Part shown: positions 1-5,839 of the stretch, one piece after another
Layout: each line of letters begins with the position of its first letter
Position numbering within the stretch: position 1 is the stretch's first letter
NCBI GenBank assembly: GCA_002495025.1
Contig: DADP01000005.1
Coordinates: 1 to 7,334, forward strand
Length of the DNA: 7,334 bases
Direction: 5' to 3'
Source: Desulfurococcaceae archaeon UBA285
GTDB lineage: Archaea > Thermoproteota > Thermoprotei_A > Sulfolobales > Desulfurococcaceae
Program-made: the position numbers and the translations under genes
Notes under the pieces: generated by a model
Database searches by the model: none
Told to the model about the DNA's origin: nothing
What the model saw: the letters and a program-made list of their open reading frames with translations, nothing else

Positions 1-1228
1 CCGAGTAGACAATAGAGAGAGCAACTTCTATTGATAAAACTAGGAGTACAAGTAGATATATGTAGTTCAAAGTAATTTCATGAATTACTGTTGAAAACAT
101 CCATAACTTAGCAAAAAATCCAATTGTAGGTGGTAGTCCAAGCATTGCAAGTATTGAGAAAGAGGCAGCTAGTGATTCCAATGGTAGAACTCTATAAACA
201 AATCCTAATTTATCGATTCTTCTCTCGTGAAATACTACTTCAATAACACCTGTATCCATGAAGAGAGTTGTTTTAAATACAGCGTGTGTTGCAGTATATG
301 CTATTATTCCATAGTATGCTAGTGGATCACGTGTTTTAAGGTAAATAGCTGTTAGTATTGCAATAACACCCATATGAGATATACTACTATATGCTAAAAG
401 CCTCTTAGCGTCTTCTTGGAAAATAGCTTGTAGTCCACCATAAACAGCTGTTAAACAACCAGAAGCTATGAGTATACTATGTGCTAATTCAATATCAATA
501 GTGTAATTAGTTAATAGTAGAATACCATATACACCCATTTTAATCATTATACCAGATAGTAGAGAAGAGACTGGTGCAGGCGCCATACTATGCGCATCTG
601 GTAGCCAGAAGTGTAGTGGTATTAAAGCCGCTTTAGACATAAAACCCAGGATAATAAGAGCTGTTAAAACCGGATGTGTAAAATTCAAGTCGAGTCTCCA
701 TATATACTGTGTTAAAGCTGGATTTAACCCAGTCAATGCAAGAAGTGTAAAAAGTGCTATATCAGTTGGTATCATAGAGAAAACAAGGTATCTAAGTGAA
801 GCCCTTATAGCCTCTGGATTTACTCCAACAAAGGCGTCATAAGCAATTAATATAAAACCAACGAGTTCTGTTGCAAGCCAGAATAATACTAGTTCAAGTA
901 GATACTTCGATGCAAAAGTCATTATCATCGTTAAAGCAAGAAGGTCTGTGAAAAAGACAAGAGATCTCGATGTATACTTCATATAGGAGTATTCAACTGA
1001 AAAGAGAGATGTAATGAGACTTAGAGGTAGTGTAATAAGAATAAACATTATCTGAGTAGTTTCAAAGGGAGGGAGTAAGATGAGAATAGAGATTAAAGAG
1101 TATCCAATAAACTTAGTAAGCAACCAGTAGAACTGCTTGGAAAATGGTTTGTAAAATGTGTTTCCAAGATATATTACTAGCATTGAAATTACAAATACAC
1201 TATATCTCTGTAAATCTATAAACTCCAT
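1..1228 (-). CDS. Proton/cation antiporter subunit, NuoL/NuoM (MbhH/MrpA) type, 3' end cut by window edge
   Basis: The frame is open from about 1246 to the left edge, giving 409 codons from the ATG at 1228; the stop lies outside. The product is a polytopic membrane protein of the complex I antiporter family (Proton_antipo_M), which moves H+ or Na+ through the membrane arm. Key residues are all present: Glu121 in FWLATELVGF (TM5), Lys199 in FMSKAALIPLHFWLPDAH (TM7), Lys230 in GIMIKMGVYG (TM8), His314 and Lys319 in THAVFKTTLF (TM12), plus the DAKRLLAYSSISHMG loop at 273-287. I chose ATG 1228 because GGTG lies six bases upstream of it. An ATG at 1240, in the same frame, would add four residues but lacks a clear ribosome-binding site. 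The gene follows the MrpD-type gene by about 34 bases, so it is probably its last-seen operon partner. It could belong to an Mrp, Mbh or Mbx complex; the window does not decide which. Confidence 0.93.
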   Translation of the reverse strand, partial: MEFIDLQRYSVFVISMLVIYLGNTFYKPFSKQFYWLLTKFIGYSLISILILLPPFETTQIMFILITLPLSLITSLFSVEYSYMKYTSRSLVFFTDLLALTMIMTFASKYLLELVLFWLATELVGFILIAYDAFVGVNPEAIRASLRYLVFSMIPTDIALFTLLALTGLNPALTQYIWRLDLNFTHPVLTALIILGFMSKAALIPLHFWLPDAHSMAPAPVSSLLSGIMIKMGVYGILLLTNYTIDIELAHSILIASGCLTAVYGGLQAIFQEDAKRLLAYSSISHMGVIAILTAIYLKTRDPLAYYGIIAYTATHAVFKTTLFMDTGVIEVVFHERRIDKLGFVYRVLPLESLAASFSILAMLGLPPTIGFFAKLWMFSTVIHEITLNYIYLLVLLVLSIEVALSIVYS

Positions 1229-1262
1229 ATTTAACACCATTTGCAACTACTATCTTCATCAA

Positions 1263-2843
1263 TTAAATCAACCCTTCTACTCCAATACTTTTAACAATAT
1301 ACTCTCTATAATTACCTAGTAAATCCTCCCCTACATTTATTATGAAGATTCTAAATGGCTCATATAGAGTGAATAGCAATCCAAGAACAATGAGAGTTGT
1401 ACTAAGGAGTAAAATAATTGTTTTTGGAATAACCGTGTTTCTTAATTCCTGATCACTTCGTGTAACTGCCTTATACGTATACATTACATGTAGAAGCTTG
1501 AAGTAACCTATAGCTGAAATACCCGATACTACTAGGACTATAATGGGTAGAGTAATCGATTTATTAATTCCAGCTAGAACCAATAGTGCTTTACCCCAGA
1601 AACCAATTGTTACTGGTAGTACTCCAAACAAATTCAATATAGCTACTACTAGTGAGAAAACCATTGACTTACTATTTTTCAATACCGCTATACAATTTAT
1701 ACTACGTCCACATCCAATAATTGACAATCCAGCTAGATAAAATAATACAGCATCCCCTAGAATATTTGATATCAATAGTAGAATTGCTGATACAACTCCA
1801 AATACATTATCTAGTGTAATTCCTAGGAGAGCAAGACTAAATTGTGAAATTGTACTGTAAGTAATGAGTTTTTTAATGTCTTTTTCAACAATCATTAACA
1901 ATACCGATATAAATGCTGAAATAATAGCTAATACTTGTATAAATGAAAAAAGCGTTATTCTAAAAACAACTAGTTCTTCAATAACACCCCATCCTAGAAT
2001 AGTAGTAAAAAACCTCATGAATAAGTAAATACCTATACTATCAGCTATTGCTGTAAAACCAGCTGATATTGGTAGAGGTGCTTCAGAGTAGACATGGGGT
2101 TGCCATGTAAACCCTATTGGTAGAATACCGGTTTTGAATAGAAAAACCCAGACCATTAGAGAAAACGCTATTTTAGAAGTTAAAACAATATCGCCTAGTA
2201 CACTCTGGGAAAATGGAGTAATCGCGTTTGGATTACGTAGTTTAAGAGCTATATCAGCCATATTGAGAGTTCCGAAAGCACTATAAATCAATACTACAGC
2301 GAAAAAATATATTGATGTCGCAACTATACCAGTCATAGCATACCTCAATGAAGCTACAATAGCAGTTGGTTTACTCCTATAGAAAGCTACTAATCCATAA
2401 GCAGATATTGAGAGAAGCTCTATTGAAACAAAGAGGTTGAATATATCTCCTGTGTAAAAACAACTAATAGAACCAGCTGAGAGAAGGAAGAGTAGTGAGT
2501 AGTATAAGTACTTCCACTCCGATATAATAAACCACTTACTATAAAGTACTGTTAAAAACAAAGCAGTCATTGATAGAAAGCCGAGGAGTGAGCTTAGTAA
2601 ATCCACAGTGTAGACTATTCCAAGTGGTGGTTTAAACCCAGCGAAACGATAAGATACAACTCTATTTTCAACAACATTGATTAAAACAAGTAGACTCATA
2701 ATAACAGCTATTCCACTCGTAGTAAGAGATAGTAATTCAACGAGTCTTTGAGATTTCCAACTCTTGTTTAATATTGGTATAAGTAGTATTATCACTGATA
2801 CAGCTACGAGGAAGAATGGAAGTAGTCCAATAAGATACTCCAT
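1263..2843 (-). CDS. mrpD: MrpD-type antiporter subunit with altered TM8 and TM12 ion-path residues
   Basis: A 526-residue, highly hydrophobic protein of the Proton_antipo_M family, a usual length for MrpD. The block TGDIFNLFVSIELLSISAYG (131-150) is typical of MrpD and carries the TM5 Glu142. Lys237 (FLFKTGILP) matches the TM7 lysine. EKDIKKLITYSTISQ (320-334) is the discontinuous-helix loop, and IGFWGK (413-418) is a late signature. Unusually, aligned with the neighbouring antiporter gene, the TM8 lysine is Ser269 (in AIADSIGIY) and the TM12 His/Lys pair is Asn360 and Asp364 (in SNILGDAVLF). WQPHVYSEAP replaces the usual WLPDAH-type motif, with a one-residue insertion before it. I prefer ATG 2843, which has GGTTGA just upstream. 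A TTG at 2852 that overlaps the mrpE stop would add three residues. It is translated right after mrpE. The protein probably forms a structural or altered-specificity ion channel in the complex; the function of the changed residues is inference. Confidence 0.9.
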   Translation of the reverse strand: MEYLIGLLPFFLVAVSVIILLIPILNKSWKSQRLVELLSLTTSGIAVIMSLLVLINVVENRVVSYRFAGFKPPLGIVYTVDLLSSLLGFLSMTALFLTVLYSKWFIISEWKYLYYSLLFLLSAGSISCFYTGDIFNLFVSIELLSISAYGLVAFYRSKPTAIVASLRYAMTGIVATSIYFFAVVLIYSAFGTLNMADIALKLRNPNAITPFSQSVLGDIVLTSKIAFSLMVWVFLFKTGILPIGFTWQPHVYSEAPLPISAGFTAIADSIGIYLFMRFFTTILGWGVIEELVVFRITLFSFIQVLAIISAFISVLLMIVEKDIKKLITYSTISQFSLALLGITLDNVFGVVSAILLLISNILGDAVLFYLAGLSIIGCGRSINCIAVLKNSKSMVFSLVVAILNLFGVLPVTIGFWGKALLVLAGINKSITLPIIVLVVSGISAIGYFKLLHVMYTYKAVTRSDQELRNTVIPKTIILLLSTTLIVLGLLFTLYEPFRIFIINVGEDLLGNYREYIVKSIGVEGLI

Positions 2844-2848
2844 AATTC

Positions 2849-3358
2849 TCAACCAAAAATCTTCTCTACGAGTTTTTCAAAACCACTTGTAATTATCAAT
2901 CTTGCTTCATCAGGGTTAAATGTAGATGCATTTATCCAGTGGATATACATGAGTTTTGAATTCGTATCGATATTTAATACTATTGTACCAGGTGTATTAG
3001 TCACTGTTAATGCTATTAATGTAACACCATAATCTGATTCTACGTGGTAGGGTACTGCTACAATAGCGGGTTTAATTGGTTTATTAAATAAAATTATCTC
3101 TACTAGTTCCAAATGTGCATGTATTTCTGCTTTTACAAAGTAAACTATGTATTTAAACAAGTATAGGAGTTTTAAGACATCATATAATCTAAGTGTCTTT
3201 TTTACTATACTTGATTCAAATAAATAAGTTGTAATAGCCGATACAATTACACCTATAACTAATGTATAATACTTAAACGACCCAGTTGAAATAATAAAGA
3301 AGACTAGTATTATAGTGAATACAAAGAGTTTATTCAAAAACCTCTTCAACACCACCAC
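2849..3358 (-). CDS. mrpE: Mrp antiporter subunit E (MnhE/MbhA family)
   Basis: A 169-residue protein of the MrpE/MnhE/MbhA family, a small membrane subunit of Mrp antiporters and Mbh-type complexes. Two or three N-terminal membrane segments (about 10-50) are followed by an amphipathic region (KYIVYFVKAEIHAHLELVEI, 69-88) and a soluble C-terminal domain. The family signature NTPGTIVLNID and the later MYIHWINAS segment are both clear. The start is uncertain. GTG codons at 3358 and 3355 and a TTG at 3352 are all near GAGG; the longest is given. It overlaps the end of mrpC by 29 bases, and its TGA stop abuts the MrpD-type gene, so translation is probably coupled. In the Thermococcales mbh operon and in bacterial mrp operons this subunit sits elsewhere; here it lies between mrpC and the antiporter genes. 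Confidence 0.9.
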   Translation of the reverse strand: MVVLKRFLNKLFVFTIILVFFIISTGSFKYYTLVIGVIVSAITTYLFESSIVKKTLRLYDVLKLLYLFKYIVYFVKAEIHAHLELVEIILFNKPIKPAIVAVPYHVESDYGVTLIALTVTNTPGTIVLNIDTNSKLMYIHWINASTFNPDEARLIITSGFEKLVEKIFG

Positions 3359-3749
3359 TCCTCATTGCTTTAATACTAGTTGTACCATAGTGTTCATAGT
3401 AAACTAGAATTAAACCAATTACAAACATGAAAACAGCTAGACTAATAACGATCGCTGTTAATACAAGTGCTTGAGGCAATGGATCAACTGCAATGTATTT
3501 AAACTCTTCTAATTCCCCAGGTGAAACAGGTTCTCTTATTAAAACAGGGGGTTTTGGATAAGTATTATTGACAACTCTAAAACCAATAAATAAGGCAAAT
3601 AAATTAATTGCATCAGTAAACATAATGAGACATATAAACTTCTTTATAAGAGATGGTCTTGTATAAACACCATACATTGCAATAGCAATATTTACTATAA
3701 ATGCAATAATCGATGTTCTAAATGCTAATTGAATAAAAACTTCACTCAT
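3330..3749 (-). CDS. mrpC: Mrp antiporter subunit C (NuoK-like, MbhG)
   Basis: A 139-residue, three-helix membrane protein homologous to NuoK. The family signature VDPLPQALVLTAIVIS (88-103) opens the third helix. TM1 and TM2 lie at about 8-28 and 37-58. The TM2-TM3 loop is long (about 30 residues, rich in Pro and Glu), as is usual in MrpC/MbhG but not in NuoK. The frame extends six codons upstream to a TTG at 3767, but I chose the ATG at 3749. It overlaps the preceding gene's stop as ATGAGTGA, the same 8-base junction style as elsewhere in this operon, and MSEVFIQLAF then leads straight into TM1. The subunit sits between the antiporter subunits and the rest of the complex and is thought to help couple ion movement (family knowledge). 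Confidence 0.92.
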   Translation of the reverse strand: MSEVFIQLAFRTSIIAFIVNIAIAMYGVYTRPSLIKKFICLIMFTDAINLFALFIGFRVVNNTYPKPPVLIREPVSPGELEEFKYIAVDPLPQALVLTAIVISLAVFMFVIGLILVYYEHYGTTSIKAMRSGGVEEVFE

Positions 3750-4554
3750 AGACTTCTCTAACCTCAAATGCCTTCTTCAACTCTACATCTCTAAGAGACA
3801 ATAGCATCAAAGCTGTTGTAAGACCTGTGAAAACAATGAGTAATTCAAATACATTGTAAAAGAAGATTGAACCCGCTAATGGTGCATCGAAGAGAAATGA
3901 AGGCATTGATATAAAAGAGTCTTCTTTACTCATATTCTGGAAGATATAGGATTTAGTATTCAATATAAACCCTATTAACAAGGGAGTAATAGCAACTATT
4001 ATTAATCCAATTAAACACAATCCTCTAATTACAACGAGTCTCTTTGATCTATAACCCATGTAATAGAGGAATTCAAGTGAGTAAACAGCTATAATTAGAG
4101 ATGATATAACAGCTAGTGTTGCACCACCTTGAAATCCTCCACCAGGAGTGAGTTGTCCATGAGTAGCTATTGCTAATGCATATGCTATTATTAATGGAAT
4201 AACGATTTTAGTAGCTGTTTTTGTAATTGTAGATAGTCCTTTTGGTTGTAAAAATACTTTCTCCTCAAATCCACGTAGAAGCGTGTAAATAGCTATTATT
4301 GAAGCCATAAGCACTGTTGTTTCAAGAAAAGTGTCGAATCCTCTATAATCCCATATTATTGCTGAAACCACGTTGAGAGAAAACGATGTGTAATTAGAAT
4401 ACCAGGGGTTATATGAATAGTAGAGATATGATTCACCTAGACTACTAATTATAGGTGTGGCTATTCTAATATATCCTTCAAGCCATATGATTAGAGATAT
4501 TGATAGTACAAGTAGTGAAAGTGAAAATGCTACTAAAACATCTCTTTTAATCAT
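3742..4554 (-). CDS. mrpB: Fused MbhE-MrpB (MbhF) membrane subunit
   Basis: A 270-residue protein joining two modules that are separate in Thermococcales Mbh. Residues 1 to about 92 match MbhE (the tail of the bacterial MrpA C-terminal region): one N-terminal helix, then a periplasm-like loop rich in Tyr (41-57), then WDYRGFDTFLETTVL (68-82). Residues about 108-255 match MrpB/MbhF, with the diagnostic HGQLTPGGGFQGG (132-144) and four likely helices. The start ATG at 4554 overlaps the upstream stop by 8 bases (ATGATTAA) and is preceded by GGAGAG. Both parts are core membrane-arm subunits of Mrp/Mbh complexes. The fusion shows no frameshift and no internal Shine-Dalgarno start that I could see, so it looks genuine. 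Some annotations would call it simply MnhB. Confidence 0.9.
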   Translation of the reverse strand: MIKRDVLVAFSLSLLVLSISLIIWLEGYIRIATPIISSLGESYLYYSYNPWYSNYTSFSLNVVSAIIWDYRGFDTFLETTVLMASIIAIYTLLRGFEEKVFLQPKGLSTITKTATKIVIPLIIAYALAIATHGQLTPGGGFQGGATLAVISSLIIAVYSLEFLYYMGYRSKRLVVIRGLCLIGLIIVAITPLLIGFILNTKSYIFQNMSKEDSFISMPSFLFDAPLAGSIFFYNVFELLIVFTGLTTALMLLSLRDVELKKAFEVREVYE

Positions 4555-4807
4555 ATTCTCTCCACTCCGTCTTCTTTATCAATAGAAATAAGAGTAGTGG
4601 TGTAATCCCTACTGATACAGGTATATAAGTTATAAAGAGGTCTGGAGCCATTAAGAGATAGTAGAGGAGTGAGTGGAATATACCCTGACCTAGTAGTAGT
4701 AAAATAGCAACTACTAAATTCCTCTCTTTTACTATTAAATAAGCTAGAAACGTTGAAGTTAAAGAACATATTATAACGAGGAGGTATGGTAAAACAACTA
4801 TATTCAA
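4547..4807 (-). CDS. mbhD: DUF4040 subunit (MbhD; equivalent of MrpA C-terminal part)
   Basis: An 86-residue, three-helix membrane protein. The pattern KERNLVVAILLL (27-38), then LLYYLLMAPDLFITY (47-61), matches the DUF4040/MbhD family, which corresponds to part of the MrpA C-terminal region and helps form the ion path beside MrpB and MrpC. After the conserved APD, family members usually read like LTEAxVG; here it is FITYIPVSVG, so the common acidic residue is Tyr61. The start is TTG 4807, supported by a strong GGGGTGA seven bases upstream (4815-4821) and by TTGA overlap with the mrpG stop. Its 3' end overlaps the next gene by 8 bases. A same-strand alternative reading inside this region is a shadow frame. 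Confidence 0.85.
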   Translation of the reverse strand: MNIVVLPYLLVIICSLTSTFLAYLIVKERNLVVAILLLLGQGIFHSLLYYLLMAPDLFITYIPVSVGITPLLLFLLIKKTEWREYD

Positions 4808-5178
4808 TCCTTATTCACCCCGCGACTTAAAGCATCGTATTCAAGTGGTTGTTTAGGTGCAGTATTCGAATTATATGCTGCTCGTGCAAGAGAGTGAGAA
4901 CCACTTGGAGCAAGTATGAGTATTATAAACACGCTAATAAGACATATAGCTGTTATAAATAGTCTTTGAGAACCCATTTCTTCCAGTCCAATTGCTAAAA
5001 TAGCAACACCTAGTAGTGGAAGAATGGATCCACCTATACAACTAACTGTTAAAGCATGTAGTCTTAGAAAGAAGCTTGGTAGTTTTAAAACACCTATAGC
5101 TCCAACCACCTCGAAGAAAGAACCTATAGCAATCAATCCCAATCCAATACCATAGAAAACAAGATTCAATTCACTCAC
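4804..5178 (-). CDS. mrpG: Mrp antiporter subunit G (MnhG/MbhC)
   Basis: A 124-residue membrane protein of the MrpG family, with three helices (about 7-28, 43-63, 73-91). The family signature GAIGVLKLPSFFLRLHALT (26-44) corresponds to the usual GxxGxxRxPDxxxRLHA motif, with Ser in the place of Asp. PSGSHSLARAAY (91-102) matches the conserved C-terminal HxLARAA element. The frame can be extended to a TTG at 5211. However, the GTG at 5178 forms an 8-base GTGAGTGA overlap with the mrpF stop and puts the first helix directly after MSELNLV, so I take it as the start. A roughly 25-residue polar tail follows. MrpF and MrpG pair in the complex and always occur together in mrp operons (family knowledge). 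Confidence 0.92.
   Translation of the reverse strand: MSELNLVFYGIGLGLIAIGSFFEVVGAIGVLKLPSFFLRLHALTVSCIGGSILPLLGVAILAIGLEEMGSQRLFITAICLISVFIILILAPSGSHSLARAAYNSNTAPKQPLEYDALSRGVNKD
4815..4821 (-). promoter_or_regulatory. Shine-Dalgarno site deciding the TTG start of mbhD
   Basis: GGGGTGA on the minus strand lies inside the last codons of mrpG, seven bases before the TTG at 4807. It matches the archaeal anti-Shine-Dalgarno complement GAGGTGA closely and supports a non-AUG start. Confidence 0.7.
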
Positions 5179-5440
5179 CCATCTCTCTTGCCTCGAGGTA
5201 TTTAGATACAAATATATCTATTGCATGAATCCATAAAACAAGAGGTATTACACCAGAGACTAAAATGGGGTTTTCAAGGATTATTGATAAAAGAGCGAGA
5301 AATACTGCTAAATCAAAACTAAGTGCGTCTAGAGCTAAAACACGGTCTGGTATTGTAGGGCCTTTAACTAGTCTTATAATATACATTAATGCAGTTACTA
5401 CGTAGATAGATGTAATTATTAGTAAAACACTACTAAGCAT
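5171..5440 (-). CDS. mrpF: Mrp antiporter subunit F (MnhF/MbhB), first gene of the operon
   Basis: An 89-residue protein with three membrane helices (about 4-22, 39-57, 60-78). The signature RLVKGPTIPDRVLALDALSF (23-42) matches the MrpF/PhaF family, including the invariant GPT, DR and ALD residues. The start is ATG 5440; the next upstream region is a non-coding spacer, so this is the first gene of the antiporter operon. Only a weak ribosome-binding site (AGGG) precedes it. It overlaps mrpG by 8 bases. In the Mrp complex MrpF packs with MrpG and MrpE and is needed for activity (family knowledge). Confidence 0.93.
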   Translation of the reverse strand: MLSSVLLIITSIYVVTALMYIIRLVKGPTIPDRVLALDALSFDLAVFLALLSIILENPILVSGVIPLVLWIHAIDIFVSKYLEAREMGE

Positions 5441-5472
5441 TTCAAAACCCTAAATACCTAATAAACACACCG

Positions 5473-5486
5473 AGGTTAAAAAACCT
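5473..5486 (-). promoter_or_regulatory. Proximal TATA-like box inside a short palindrome, antiporter operon
   Basis: On the minus strand this reads AGGTTTTTTAACCT: a TTTTTTAA core framed by 5-base inverted arms AGGTT/AACCT. Its centre is about 40 bases before the mrpF ATG. A transcript starting about 26 bases further on would have a leader of about 13 bases, common in crenarchaea. The palindrome could also be an operator. No experimental start is known here. Confidence 0.4.
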
Positions 5487-5532
5487 AGGCTACAAGATGA
5501 GTAGTTAACAGTAAACTAGTAGAAAAACCCGA

Positions 5533-5553
5533 CTTTAAAAGCTCTATATAATC
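5533..5553 (-). promoter_or_regulatory. Distal TATA-like boxes upstream of the antiporter operon
   Basis: On the minus strand TTATATAG is followed after three bases by CTTTTAAAG. Both resemble archaeal TATA boxes. Use of either would give a leader of roughly 70-85 bases before mrpF. This is an alternative or additional promoter to the one at 5473-5486. Confidence 0.3.
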
Positions 5554-5730
5554 ACTGTGAAAAACCACTAGATATATACCCTTATGAATATAGGTTCACG
5601 GAGACCTTGTTTAAATCCTCACTATACAGAGTAAAAAACTATCTCTTTTTAATTTTCATATATTGTTCAACTTTTTACTAATTCACTTATTAACGAGTCT
5701 TTAAAGTAATACGTTATAAGATGATGTAGT

Positions 5731-5798
5731 ATTGGTCAGTATTCAACGGATTCGTCACTTATCGGCGAGTACAGCCTTCTTCATCCCATTTATTAATT
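5731..5798 (-). ncRNA. Putative archaeal C/D box sRNA with two rRNA guides
   Basis: Read on the minus strand the boxes fall in the right order: C-like GGGATGA (5787-5781), a 15-base guide, D'-like CCGA (5765-5762), a 3-base spacer, C' GTGACGA (5758-5752), a 12-base guide, and D CTGA (5739-5736). By the D-plus-five rule, guide 1 (5776-5767) pairs over 10 bp, with one G-U, with the universal 16S segment GAGUACGGCC and would target its U (about E. coli U891). Guide 2 (5751-5743) pairs over 9 bp with UCAACGGAU of the conserved 23S domain V segment CUCAACGGAUAAAAG and would target its C. The rRNA sequences are recalled, not searched. Weak points are the C box (one mismatch), the D' box (CCGA), a long first guide and no obvious terminal stem next to the boxes. 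ATTGG (5804-5800) and CCAAT (5735-5731) could pair further out. Ends are approximate. Confidence 0.5.
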
Positions 5799-5818
5799 TC
5801 CAATAAAGGGTAATTAAT

Positions 5819-5828
5819 CATTTAAACC
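5819..5828 (-). promoter_or_regulatory. TATA-like box upstream of the putative sRNA
   Basis: On the minus strand a TTTAAA core (5826-5821) in the context CGGTTTAAATG lies about 26 bases before position 5797, just ahead of the C-like box. It starts only 12-20 bases after the stop of the 5840-6181 gene, so the sRNA could have its own promoter. Confidence 0.35.
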
Positions 5829-5839
5829 GGGCCTATTTA

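Larger units (their letters stand above)
5441..5839. other. 399-base spacer without a protein gene
   Basis: This region separates the antiporter operon from the upstream three-gene cluster. It is very AT-rich and both strands are broken by stops. It holds the candidate operon promoters (5473-5553), the putative C/D box sRNA (about 5731-5798) and its TATA-like box. Between about 5560 and 5725 I see only AT-rich runs: a CTTTAAAG TATA-like octamer at 5699-5706, a run of six T on the minus strand near 5632-5637 that could serve as a terminator, and a weak AGGT/ACCT inverted pair at 5592-5607. None of these can be assigned a role. Confidence 0.7.

Noticed and set aside
1543..1740. Plus-strand open frame of 65 codons
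   Set aside because: It lies wholly inside and opposite the MrpD-type gene, has no ribosome-binding site and no recognisable protein features.
4551..4769. Minus-strand open frame of 72 codons overlapping mbhD
   Set aside because: It is another frame of a well-supported family gene, with a composition unlike a real protein and no start signal.
5592..5607. AGGT...ACCT inverted pair in the spacer
   Set aside because: Four-base arms with an 8-base loop are expected by chance, and nothing nearby supports a function.
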